NCBI GenBank assembly: GCA_030770535.1
Contig: JASVEC010000028.1
Location: 310,001-374,000 of the forward strand
Source of the DNA: Batkoa obscura
Lineage: Eukaryota > Entomophthoromycota > Entomophthoromycetes > Entomophthorales > Batkoaceae
Direction of reading: 5' to 3'
Length of the DNA stretch: 64,000 bases
A program made the position numbers and the translations under genes. Below the pieces are notes generated by a model that was not told the DNA's origin, did no database searches, and worked only from the letters and a program-made list of their open reading frames with translations. Below are positions 53,601 through 64,000 of this stretch, one piece after another (position 1 is the stretch's first letter; each line of letters starts with the position of its first letter).

Positions 53601-56600
53601 CTATTTAAATTGATAACAAAGGGCACAGTCATCCTTTATAGAATATAACCAAGCCATAGAATAAGTATCATTATCTACACATGTATTATAAGATAATAAG
53701 GTACTTCTAGCTAATTGTACTTGGGCTCTTTGATTCGATGGTAATGTATTTAACACTAGAATAATAATAATTAATTAAAGTAATTTATATAAATAATAAT
53801 AATAATAGTAAATAATGTTGGTTTAATTTAAACTTACTTTTTTTAAAACTATCTTCATCTTGCAATGAACATTCCAATATCTTTCTTAATCCTTCTCTTG
53901 ATAATTCCATAACTAAAACTGGAGTACCAGATTTAAACGCATTTTTACCAATCTTTAATACCGCTTCTAAAGCTAATCAATCCACACATTAATACACTTA
54001 TAAAAAAATACAATAATAGTTAACTTTCTTATTTAACTTACCTCTATCAAACAGTTGTCTTTTTCTTTTTGGATTCACTTTATTAGGTGCTGTGTTAATT
54101 AAATTTAAATTAAAGGTGGGTAATACATCTTCATCAATCATACAACTTGAACTTGAATTAATATTTAAATCGGATAAGCCTGATGATAATCCTAAATAAA
54201 TAAATAAAATTATCATTATTATTATTATTATTATTATTTATTATTAGTTTTAAACATTCAACTTTACCTTCATCATCTAACAAATATTTATTCCCAAATT
54301 CCATTTTTCTTCTTGTTGTAATACCCGCCGCTTGTAAATCTAATCGATGATTTTCAGCAATTTCATTAGCTAAATAATTTGCTAATTCCGCCAATGGAAC
54401 TAATTAAAAAATCAATCAATCATCCATAATTCATATAAAAAATAGCAAATAATCATTTACCTTCCACTTCTGATTTCAAATTAATATTTCTTACTTTAAC
54501 TGAATGTTCATCTTTTTTAGTAGATTTAACAAATACAATCCAATTCACTCCTAATATTTTATTATTTTGCAAATACAAATCTAAATTAAATTCGACTTCT
54601 TCTTCTCGTCGATAATCGCATCGTATTTGATGATTCCATAATTCTCGTGCTATATCTAATCTTTCTTCATATAATCCTTTACCAAATGATGTTATATAAA
54701 CATCCAACTAAAAATTATTAATTAATTAGACATTAATATTAATATGTTTAAATAATAATTTACAATTTTTGGTATCCAAATGTTCATATTACGATCTTCG
54801 TCCCCTTTTTTACTATTATTTTTTTGAGTTTCATATTGAGACAATAATAACGTAAGTTTTTGTAAAGCAATAGAAACCCCTACCCCATATTTCAATGGGA
54901 TAGTCGATGCTAGTGGACTTCTATACCTACTTAGAAGGGAATCATATCTCCCACCGACTGCCAAAATATCCCCTTTTTTACCATCTCTAATCATCCGAAA
55001 CATAATACCACTTTCATAATATTGTAAATTATACATATTAAAGGAATTAAAGATAATTTTTCGATTAATTCCTAATTTTTTACAATAATAAACTACTTTT
55101 TTTAAATGTTCGAATAATTTATCAATGGTTGCCTTATATCCTTTTAATAAACTCATTTTACGTAATTTATTATGACATAAATCTAAATCTCCAGTTGCAT
55201 ATAATAATAATAATTCCTCTACCATAGCTTTAGATAAATGACATCGACTTAATAATGATCTCACTTGTAATAATGTTTTTGGGGCTTCTAATTGAGATAA
55301 AATAACAGCCACATTAGCTCTTTTTTGTTTAGGTACTTTACAAGCATCCATTATAATTGTAGCTAATAATCCATGATTAATTTGAAAATAACAATCCGTT
55401 ACCATACTATTTGGTAAGGAATCCATAATTTCATCTACTATCTTCATGACTTCAGATTCAGAAACAATATCTTCTTTATTGGTTGTTATAATATCAAAAT
55501 CTGCTTCTTGGACTTCAATTAAGCTATCATCTTCCATATTCTGTCGATAAACTCGATCAAATATAAATCTTTTTAAGGTTAGAATATTACTACGGGACAC
55601 AAATCTTACAAATGGAAGGGTAAGATCATAAGGCATTTGAATAATATTGCCTGAAGGATCTAATAGATAAGCCGGTTTTTGAAATTCAGAAAATTTTTCT
55701 GATTTTGGTATCAATAATGGAACTATAAATTCCACTGCTCCATGACGTTTAAATATAACAGTCAATAACGAACGTATAAATTCAGAATAAATAGCAGCTG
55801 GTAATTCCCCATTATTTTTAGTTTTATGATCATAAACTAAATCTTTATGACGATCGATTGGTTGCGAAAATAAAGTATTCATTAATTTTCCATAGTGTGG
55901 GGTAGTTGGATTAGCTATTGTTCTTATACATTCTTGAATATATTCATCTTCTATACGTGTTGGTAATAAATTACTTTGTAATAATTCTAATGCTGTTGGT
56001 CTTTCTTTTTCATTATGATTTAATAAACTTTGTATAATTTTAGCTTGTATTTTTAAAGTAGATGGAAAATTTTGTGGAAACAAAATTGTTGGTAATCTTA
56101 AATCTCTTAATATCATGGCCCTTTCCATCCCCGTAGAAAATGGATAAATCATTTCAAAAAATATAATACCTAAAGAATACATATCTACTTTTTGATTATA
56201 TCTTGCTGTTTTTGATACAACTTCAGGTGACATGTAAAAGGAAGTACCAACTTCTGATGTCATGGATCCATTATAAATTTCATAACTAATCCTTCTAGAT
56301 CCAATACCTTCTGACATACTATTACTTGAAGTTGCTAATCCAAAATCACCAATTTTAACATCCCCATTAGCAGCTAAAAATAAATTGCTTGGTTTAAGGT
56401 CTCGATGAATCATACCTTGACTATGTAAGTGATCCAGTCCTTCTAATATTTGTCTTAATATTCTCCAACATTCATCAATACTAATAGATTCGTCAATTAC
56501 ATCCCTTAATGTATTTTTATCACAATACTCCATTTGAATATATAAACATCTATATGATAATCCACTACTTTGACTATTTGATTCAGAATCATAATATGAA

Positions 56601-59600
56601 TTATCATCATATGATTCAGTATACCCACTTTGACTTCTTTTAAATCTTATTGGCATTGATTTTTTTATACTAAAACTAGTCGATTTTTCTGTATATAAAA
56701 AATCACCTTCTACACCATCCATGTCACTAACTTCACTATCACTTTCTTCACTATCTGAATTATCTTCTGATGTATCTTCATCCCATGCTCCATTACCGTC
56801 TATAATAATTTATTAATAATTTGTTATTTTATTTATTAAAAACATGAACTTACTTTCTAACCAAGCAGTATAATATCTAACAATATATTGATGATGTAAT
56901 CTAGATAAGGCTGATACTTCTCTTAATATTTTTCTACTATTTTCTGTATCTTTTGTATCTAATTTTACTTTTTTTATCTAAAATTCATTTAGTGTTATAT
57001 TCATAAATCAAATTAATTAATTAATTTACAGCATAAATTCTAGAAAAATAAATTAGTAAATTATATAATAATTTAAAATATAACTTAAATTACCTTCCAT
57101 CAAGTTTATTTCTTGCTTTGACAACTTCACCAAATCCACCTAGTAAATAAATAAACATTAACTATATTATTTATATTATTATAATTACCTCTACCCAAAA
57201 ATTGTAATTCTTCAAAATCATTTTCATATCTTGATATTGATTTTGTTAAATTTTGAGCTTGTTCCATCATTGATTTATATTGAAAAGAATTACTTGGGTT
57301 AGATTCTGGCGAACTAGCCATTATTAGTTGTTGTGTTTTATTAGATCCATTTGAATTAGGATTGTTCAAATGTTCTATTAATATAAAATATAAGATCAAT
57401 TGAATTATAATATTATTTAATAATGATATTTAAACTACCTGAAAATGGTACCATAACAGTTTCATTTTTTAAAAATGGATGAGCTAATATTTTATTTAAT
57501 TTAGGTCGATCTCTTGCATTTCTTTTTTTAAAATATAATTAGATTACAAGCAATTAAAGATTAAAAAGTAAACAACTTACATTTGAAGCATTGAATTAAT
57601 TAAATCACGAGCATGAATATCAAAATAACCAAAAGCTAATATATTTCATTAGATTTTCTATTATAATGTAAACAACCTTACAAGTTTCTAATAAATCCGT
57701 TAATGAAGTATAAGAATCAAGTATTTTTGGACCAAGTAACATTTCAACTAATACAATTCCTAAATCCCAAATATCTCCTTGACTTTTATCATGTTAACTA
57801 TCATTAAATTAAAAAAAATTAAATTAAAACTTACCTATCAAGTTCTGTTTCACATCTAGATTCAGGAGGTGCCCTATTTTGATTAATATTGATTTCTTTT
57901 ATAAAAAATAATAATGAATTACCATTTCGAATCATTTGCAAAACATCCCTCATTAAGATCTGATTAAATTCAATTTAATAAAATAATATTTATTATCATT
58001 ATTATTGTATTTACTTGTAGAATATTGTAAATAATTTCTAGAAATTAATTTAACAGAAGAATAAACCTGATCAAAATAAGATTCCATATTTGAATTTTCA
58101 ATAGTTTCTTCTTCACAATCTAAGATAATTTTATCGGTACGAATATCTAAAAAAAATCATCATTAATAAAAACTATTATTTTAATCTCGTAAAAATTTCC
58201 TTACAATTATAATTAATATTATTTAAATGTAAAACTTGTACTGCTTTAATTAATTCTTTAAAATAGACTCTAGCTAAATTAATACTCAAAGGTCCACACT
58301 TTTTTAATGAATTTTTTAAACTGGAAGATAATAATCGAGTTTCTTGTAATATTAATAATTTCCAAGAGATATTATTTAAATCTAGATCATCCACTTTAAA
58401 TTCATAAATCATTAAGATACCTGGGTGACGTATATTTTTTAATTTTTCTAAAGTATCTTCAATTTTTCGTAACTATTTAAAACTTAAGTTAATAAAATGC
58501 ATATTAATATTAACTTATAAAATTACATCTTCGATTGCTTGAATTTTATTTTCTGTTTGCGGAAATAAGATAATTTCTTCAATTAATAAGGGTGGTGTTG
58601 TTGTATCTCCATTTGTTATTGGATTATATGGTAATGCAAAATATGTTTTACAATATTTATCTTTCTTCTTTTAGAATTTAAATAAACTATAAAATATACT
58701 AAAAGTTACCTTTGGATATACAAGGTCCCAAAGTTACAGCTAAGAAAGTCAATGGCTATATAATTTATTTTTCAAAAAAAGAGTACATTAATTAATAGAA
58801 ATTCTAATTACCTGTGAATGGGAAGGATTAAAATAAATATTAATTGGACGATCAAATTCAATTAGCGAACCTAAGTTATATTCTGTTTTAATTAATTTTC
58901 TTTTTAATCTTTCTTCTTGCAATTTTTGTTCTTTTTTAAATAACTCCGCTTCAAGTGCTTTAGATAATGTTTCTTTTTCAATTTCTTCTTTTTCTTTTTC
59001 TAATCGTAATATTCTTTCATATTCTTTTTGGGCTTTTTCTTCTTCTTCCTAATATTAAGTCTATAAATCTAATTCGAAATTAATTAGAAATAAAATCTCT
59101 TACTTTAATCGATTTCTCTTGTCTTTCAATCATTTGTTGATGAAATGAACTAGTTTTATCATCCACATGGTTATTGGTAATATATTCCAAAACTAAATCA
59201 CATAAATCAAATACCATTTCGGAACCCAATAACTCTTGAGTTTTATTTTTGATCATTTTTTTAAGCTCATTATATTGAATTTCCGACAACCCTTTTGGAG
59301 ATTCTAAAAATATTTCTGGGGCTATTACTGGATAAGCTGGTGGAAACCTGAAATATTTGATTACTCTATTTTATTTTATTTTGAATAATGATGTTCAAAT
59401 TACTTGATATTTACATAGATCTCTACATTATCTCGTATACTTTCATCCATTGGTTTGATTTTGATTTTAAACTCTTTATATTTTTTTGATACCTAATGAT
59501 ATTTCAGTTAATTATATTAAACCATTTATTTAAATCTCCATTTTACCTTCCAAGATCGAACATTAGATTCAATAATTTCAAAATCATCCTACAAAAATTA

Positions 59601-59701
59601 TATAAAATCCATTAACAAATAGAATACAAAGCTACCATATAAATCGCTTTTAAAGCTTCAATTTCATTTTCTTGAATTTCATTACAATTCATATCTTTCA
59701 T
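53601..59701 (-). CDS. GCN2: eIF2alpha kinase Gcn2
   Basis: Roughly twenty exons on the minus strand make one protein of about 1,500 residues. N-terminal RWD domain (about 59,100-59,701) starts Glu-Ile-Glu-Ala-Leu-Lys-Ala-Ile-Tyr, for Gcn1/Gcn20 contact. A charged coiled segment (58,870-59,080) and a pseudokinase (about 57,470-58,680) follow. The eIF2alpha kinase lies at about 55,950-57,300: Gly-Arg-Gly-Gly-Phe-Gly-Glu-Val loop, Ala-Ile-Lys-Lys, acidic insert, Ile-His-Arg-Asp-Leu-Lys-Pro-Ser-Asn, Gly-Asp-Phe-Gly-Leu-Ala and Gly-Thr-Ser-Phe-Tyr-Met-Ser-Pro-Glu. The HisRS-like region (54,720-55,900) contains Gly-Gly-Arg-Tyr-Asp-Ser-Leu. The C-terminal dimer/ribosome-binding domain ends at 53,601. 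Uncharged tRNA activates it in amino-acid starvation. All kinase residues seen are intact. Confidence 0.94.
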
Positions 59702-60581
59702 CTTTAACTAAGCTTTTAAAGAAAAAGCTCAATTAAAAAATGAATTTTTCGGAATTTGTTGATTTTTTGTTTATCATGAAGTTAAAAACTTGATGAGTAA
59801 ATCTGAGAGGAAGTGACTGGACTATTTGTTAATTTATGCTCAGGATTTGTTGGGCTCTAGAAATTAGCAGGTGAAAGTTAGAAATTTATTAGATTAAAAT
59901 TCAAAATTTATTTGAAATATACTCTGATGATTGAACTTGATATTACATTAAAAACTTATATATTCGTTGAATAGACAAAGTAGTCATAAAGGTAGCCAGT
60001 ATTATTAAAAGTATTAAAAGTATTAAAAAACTGGTTACTATAAAACAAAGCTGGATTCCATTACATTGAGTTTTCTTATTTCTTTTTAGATTCTTATCAG
60101 TGTAAACACTGAATATCCCATAGATTTTTTTAATGAAATATGGCTTTATATCTGATTATCAAAATTCACTAATAAACTCACTAACTTGGTAATTTTAATA
60201 TTCCTTTGAGGTTTTATAGAGAAAAGCATATTTTATTTATAGATTCTAATATTATATTTCACGAGGCACCTATGTATATTTTTAATAACTTTAATACTTG
60301 AATGTTTATAACTATAAATCCCCCACTATTTTATAATAACATCAACCCCTTCTACTAAGATTATATATTATAAAAGAAATAGACAAACATCTTTTGATAG
60401 TAATTTTTTCAATTTTAATTGAATTTTACTTACCATATTTAGAATTCTTGATTTTTAAACTCACTAAAAATTTTAAAATCTTGATTTTATATTAAATATC
60501 ATTGTACAATTATTTTAAATAATAATGAAATAAAGTTAACGATAGCTGTTATTCACAAAACTATAACAATGCGTTATATAA
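59702..60581. other. GCN2 5' flank and spacer
   Basis: Presumed GCN2 promoter near 59,702-59,800, then AT-rich sequence with no gene seen. Confidence 0.45.
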
Positions 60582-61202
60582 CTAATTAAGAGATTGATAA
60601 GCAGGTAGTGAGTCAACAGCTTGATTATAAATTGGTGGGACATAAATCACTCTCTCTGTTTGAGGTTGAGGGTCTGCCTACTCATTTGTTGTTTGGTCTC
60701 TTGCTCCTATAAATGTTTAAAAACAAGTGACTGTACGGTTACTTAATTTTCTATAACTTTGTTTACTATAAACGGATTTTAAATAATGAGCTAGAAACTA
60801 AATTTTTATTAATCAAAGATAGAAGTTAGAAAACAAAAGGCTCACATAAAGTTGAATACCAAAACCAAGTATAAATAATGCAGTGGTAGCTAATAGGGAA
60901 GAAAGTAAATGCATCCTGCTTCCAAATATTATCATAACTCTGAATACTGCTCCAAATAGTATAGGTAAAACTAAAAACATTCGAAAGCAATAAGTGCTTA
61001 TTATTGCTCCTTTTAATTCTTTTTTTAGATTCATATCATCATACACCATTACTTTATAGCATACCTCGTCAAGATTACATTTGAATTTGTACTCTGGTCC
61101 TAATTCTAATCTTTTTAATGGATGAGTAGTTGTATCAATAGGTTCTGACAGTGAACTATTATGGCTGATTGTAGATAACCCAACAACACTCTCTAGGCTC
61201 AT
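60582..61202 (-). pseudogene. Two-helix PPxY membrane-protein family, copy 4 (second exon decayed)
   Basis: Exon 1 (61202..60846) is intact and family-perfect: start context CTCAGACTATGAG, Asn-Leu-Asp-Glu-Val-Cys-Tyr-Lys-Val-Met-Val-Tyr-Asp-Asp, Leu-Lys-Lys-Glu-Leu-Lys, two helices and a donor after Gln-Leu-Tyr (GTGAGC). Exon 2 begins Phe-Leu-Ala-His-Tyr-Leu-Lys-Ser at 60,797 but meets a stop after about 26 codons. A later stop also lies before Pro-Pro-Ile-Tyr and the final Leu-Pro-Ala-Tyr. The encoded protein would be truncated without its PPxY tail, so I call the gene decayed or recently truncated. Confidence 0.65.
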
Positions 61203-61311
61203 AGTCTGAGTATAGTTATTGGCTGATCTTTTTTATTAATTCAAATGAAACTAGTTATTGTTTTCTATATTTAAATTTTTTGAATTCAACCCAATAAATT
61301 TGAGTTTTATA
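61203..61311. other. 5' leader of family copy 4
   Basis: AT-rich leader between the ATG and the shared upstream element. Confidence 0.3.
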
Positions 61312-61390
61312 ATAATCCTTCTATTTATCTGTTTATTTTTCTATTTTACTTAATGATATATTGATAAAGAATCATTTCGTCGCCACCTGG
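61312..61390 (-). promoter_or_regulatory. Shared upstream element, copy 4
   Basis: On the minus strand: GGTGGCGACGAAATGATTCT, then CATTAAGTAAAATAGAAAAA, then GATAAATAGAAGGATTAT. Confidence 0.65.
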
Positions 61391-61782
61391 GGGTTCAACT
61401 AGCTGTTATGCACATAGAATAACCAATCAGGAGCAAAACAAAAGAAAATATAAGAACTATGATAATGCTATAGTTGAACCTATCTAATTAAAAGGTTATT
61501 TTATTTGAAAATTTAAAATATAAAGTTAAACTTTGCTTGCAACTAAGATCGTTTTAGCTCTTTAAACTATGGTACAAACATTAAATTATTTTAATTAATT
61601 TTACATTAAAACAATACCACTAATTATATTCAAAACTTTCACTAAAGTGAATGTTATTTTATTCTGTTTACATACGCTAATGATTTAAATGATAACCCAT
61701 TTCAGGGCAAACTACCATTAATTACTTTTAGAAAAAAGTATCCATGAACAAAAACACCAACAAAGCAAAACACAATTTCATT
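61391..61782. other. Spacer between copies 4 and 5
   Basis: 390 bp, no gene. Confidence 0.4.
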
Positions 61783-62414
61783 TTAAATATTAAACGAGTT
61801 GTTATTAGTGGATTCGTAGGCAGGTGGTGCTTTAGCAGCTTGACTATAAAGTGGTGGGGGTAGTGTATAAGTCACCCTCTCACTTTCATCTTGATAATCT
61901 ACCAACTGGCCCCTTTCTCTTCTATCTATCTCAATACGAGTAATTGTACTTTTATTTAATTTCATATAACTTTGTTTGCTATGAGCAGATGTTAAATAAT
62001 GCATTAAATACTAAAAGTTCTATTAGCTCAAAACAAAATGTAAAAAATTAAACTTACATAAACTTGAAAACTCAGAGTAGAGATAAAGAATATAAAGATA
62101 GCTAATAGATAATAAATAAAGTACTCTTTACCTAAAAATAGATATAAAGCTCCAAAAACTACTCCAGATATTAAAGGTAAGATTATAAATATTCGCAAGC
62201 AATAGGTACGTAGTATCACCCTTTTTAATTCCTTTTTTTGATTCGTATCGCCATGCATTATTATGCTATAACAAGCTTGATCAAGAGTAAATTTTAAAGT
62301 GTAATGAGATTTTAGTTTAAACCCGTGTGATAGACCATTAGTTGTACTAATAGATTCTGATTGTGGCATATCATTATTAATTATAGATAATTGAACAGTG
62401 TTTTGTAGACTCAT
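61783..62414 (-). CDS. Small two-helix membrane protein with PPxY tail, copy 5
   Basis: Two exons (62414..62058, 62010..61783) encode 194 residues. Exon 1 carries the family core Asp-Gln-Ala-Cys-Tyr-Ser-Ile-Ile-Met-His-Gly-Asp and Lys-Lys-Glu-Leu-Lys-Arg-Val-Ile, then two hydrophobic helices (about residues 75-95 and 100-120). Exon 2 starts Tyr-Leu-Met-His-Tyr-Leu, keeps the Lys-Gln-Ser-Tyr-Met-Lys-Leu-Asn-Lys block and finishes with Pro-Pro-Pro-Leu-Tyr and Pro-Pro-Ala-Tyr-Glu-Ser. Splice position equals copies 1 and 2. It appears functional. Role is unknown beyond probable WW-domain binding by its tail. Confidence 0.77.
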
Positions 62415-62547
62415 AGGCTGAGTATAGTTATTGATTAATTTAAAATTTTAAAATATAAGTGAACTTCTTTTAGTAAATCAATTAAAATAATTTTTTTCTC
62501 TGTATTTAAACTGACTGAACGAACCAAATAAATAGCTTTTTTGAAAT

Positions 62548-62624
62548 TAATCTTCTATTTATGATTTTTCTTCTATTTTACTTAATGGCATATTAATGAA
62601 GAAGTATTTTGCCGCCAATTAACC
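62548..62624 (-). promoter_or_regulatory. Shared upstream element, copy 5
   Basis: On the minus strand: TTGGCGGCAAAATACTTCTT, then CATTAAGTAAAATAGAAGAA, then ATAAATAGAAGATT. Confidence 0.65.
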
Positions 62625-63248
62625 ACAAACAGCTCTAAAAAGGGTTCTTATAAGGTTTATGGAAAGTTTATGAAACCATTAATAAAAATAAAAAAAAAAG
62701 TAGTTAAAAGTGTGAAGTCATAAAAGAAAGTATAACTTTTATCTATTTCTTTTCGGTGTAATAAGTTTACAAACACTTTCTTTTTAACTTTAAAAGTAAT
62801 TTTTGTTGATAAATTAATAGACATAAAGTACTCTCACAACTTAAACAAATAATAACCCCTGTGACTTTTAAAGAATACTAAAACCTACGTAGTGATAGGT
62901 CTGAATTACACCTTTATACTAGCATTTTCATTTTTTTCATTTTGTTTAATAAATTTTAAAGTTACTAATATTATGTCTACTTTTGAAGTTTTAAAAAGTA
63001 TTAATTTAATTTGAAATTGTACATGTTAAACGCTTCAAAAAAGTTGTTATAAAATCATATCTTTTATTGATGTAAATCTTCAAGTATGTATTTATATCAC
63101 AAGGCCTTGTTTTAATATACTAAACCCTGATTGCTAGAAAAATTATATTATAAGATATTTTAAAGCTATAATTTAATGCAATTATTATATAAGAACTTTA
63201 TTATTTTTATGTTCAGTTTTCTTATTCAAGCCAATTAAAAGCTAGAAA
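62625..63248. other. AT-rich spacer
   Basis: No gene seen. Confidence 0.4.
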
Positions 63249-63249
63249 A

Positions 63250-63357
63250 AGTATATGAGATGTATTTTTTTAAGAATTTTACTAACAATCTTTCCGCTCA
63301 AATAAATAGCCCTTAAAAAATGGAAAAAGTAATGAAACCAAAAAAAATCCCTATATG
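63250..63357 (+). mobile_element. 105-bp MITE copy 13
   Basis: TATATGAGATGTATTTTTTT to AAATCCCTATATG with a small internal duplication in the core (AAATAAATAGCCC). Confidence 0.88.
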
Positions 63358-63603
63358 ATTTCTGCTTAATTTTTAAAAAATTATAAAAAATATCATTGAT
63401 TGTATTTATGATGGTAGCATTTTATTGATTTTATAATTGCTAACACTATTTTATTATTTAGAAATATTTGGTTTATTTTAATCATTGACTTTAATTTATT
63501 ATAGTGAATAATATTTGTCGATATCAATTTAAAAAATTTATTCGCAATAGACTAAAGCTTTTTAATAAGGTTTTATATAATTTTGTAATCACTTTTAAAA
63601 TAA

Positions 63604-63712
63604 TATATGGGGGTGTTTCTTTTGGCTTCATCACTTTTTCCATCTTTTAAGCGCTATTTGAGCGGAAAAATTGTTAGTAAAATTCTTAAACAAAAAAATA
63701 TATCCTCATATA
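63604..63712 (-). mobile_element. 105-bp MITE copy 14
   Basis: TATATGGGGGTGTTTCTTTTGG to ATATATCCTCATATA; one of the best-preserved copies. Confidence 0.9.
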
Positions 63713-63869
63713 AGGATTTTTAAATAACCCTCATTTAGACTTTAAAATTTCGTGGCTTATTTAAATATATTAATATCATTTTGTTCATAACCATAAATAT
63801 ATCTTGGTATATAAAATCATATTCACAGCTCTTAACAATCCGGTACAGTTCCTTTTATTATTATTTTAA

Positions 63870-64000
63870 TATAATTTTATTATAGATATTATCATATCTG
63901 TTATAATTAAATAGAAAAATATAAACATCATTATCAATATCAGTGGCAGTATTATAAGCATTCTGAAGATATAAATATGCATTATTACTCTTTTCAATTC
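63870..64000 (-). CDS. Probable sixth copy of the two-helix membrane family (runs off the window)
   Basis: Reading the minus strand from the last base gives Glu-Leu-Lys-Arg-Val-Ile-Met-His, then Tyr-Ile-Phe-Arg-Met-Leu-Ile-Ile-Leu-Pro-Leu, which lines up with the Glu-Leu-Lys-Arg-Val-Ile / Phe-Arg / Leu-Pro-Leu block at the first helix of copies 1, 2 and 5. The start codon and core would lie beyond 64,000. The second helix is not clear, so the copy may be decayed. Confidence 0.5.

Noticed and set aside
1-64000. tRNA genes, rRNA or CRISPR arrays
   Set aside because: No box-B-like GGTTCGAATCC, rRNA or spaced direct-repeat pattern was noticed by eye; a covariance scan would be needed to exclude small RNAs.

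Overview
The window reads as nuclear DNA of a very AT-rich fungus. Protein genes are split by short GT-AG introns (mostly 40-150 nt, often ending in a T-rich tract plus TAG). TAA, TAG and TGA all serve as stops. Recognisable products are conserved fungal or eukaryotic housekeeping proteins: RPL35, GAR1, eIF6, FPGS, LSM1, CK2 beta, a CLC exchanger, ceramide glucosyltransferase, CWF19, Abitram and GCN2. Base composition, intron style and transposon load suit an early-diverging (zygomycete-grade) fungus such as Entomophthoromycotina or Glomeromycotina. The sequence alone does not settle which.

Layout. 1-8.2 kb: a secreted acidic protein, a Tvp15/COPI-associated membrane protein, a decayed coding relic and a cysteine-rich presumably secreted protein, in long AT-rich spacers. 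8.3-12.3 kb: a ribosome-biogenesis group of RPL35, GAR1 and eIF6, the last two divergent. 12.5-25.3 kb: a dense stretch with an Mgr3-like mitochondrial TPR protein, a PSP1-domain protein, folylpolyglutamate synthase (10 exons), LSM1, CK2 beta and a CLC-type chloride/proton exchanger. 25.3-33.5 kb: gene-poor, with a stand-alone EF-Tu-like GTPase domain and a HARE-HTH protein. 33.5-37 kb: three solo LTRs and several 105-bp MITEs. 37.8-41.1 kb: three tandem copies of a small two-helix membrane protein ending in PPxY motifs. 43-44.5 kb: ceramide glucosyltransferase. 44.8-49.4 kb: a DNA transposon with roughly 0.5-kb terminal inverted repeats. It carries a nested MITE and a nested solo LTR, and the LTR itself holds a 1.7-kb foreign-looking segment with two overlapping genes. 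50-59.7 kb: a secreted cysteine-rich protein, CWF19, Abitram and GCN2. 60.6-64 kb: two more PPxY membrane-protein copies and a probable sixth running off the end.

The most unusual contents are three. First, the PPxY two-helix membrane-protein family, with at least five copies plus a shared upstream element, resembles adaptors for Nedd4/Rsp5-type ubiquitin ligases. Second, the segment at about 45,639-47,345 carries a 433-residue orphan and a bacterial-type antibiotic-biosynthesis-monooxygenase-like protein overlapping by ATGA, flanked by an exact 53-bp direct duplication of the host LTR. Third, a MITE family (14 copies seen) shares its termini with the long-TIR transposon, which may be its parent.
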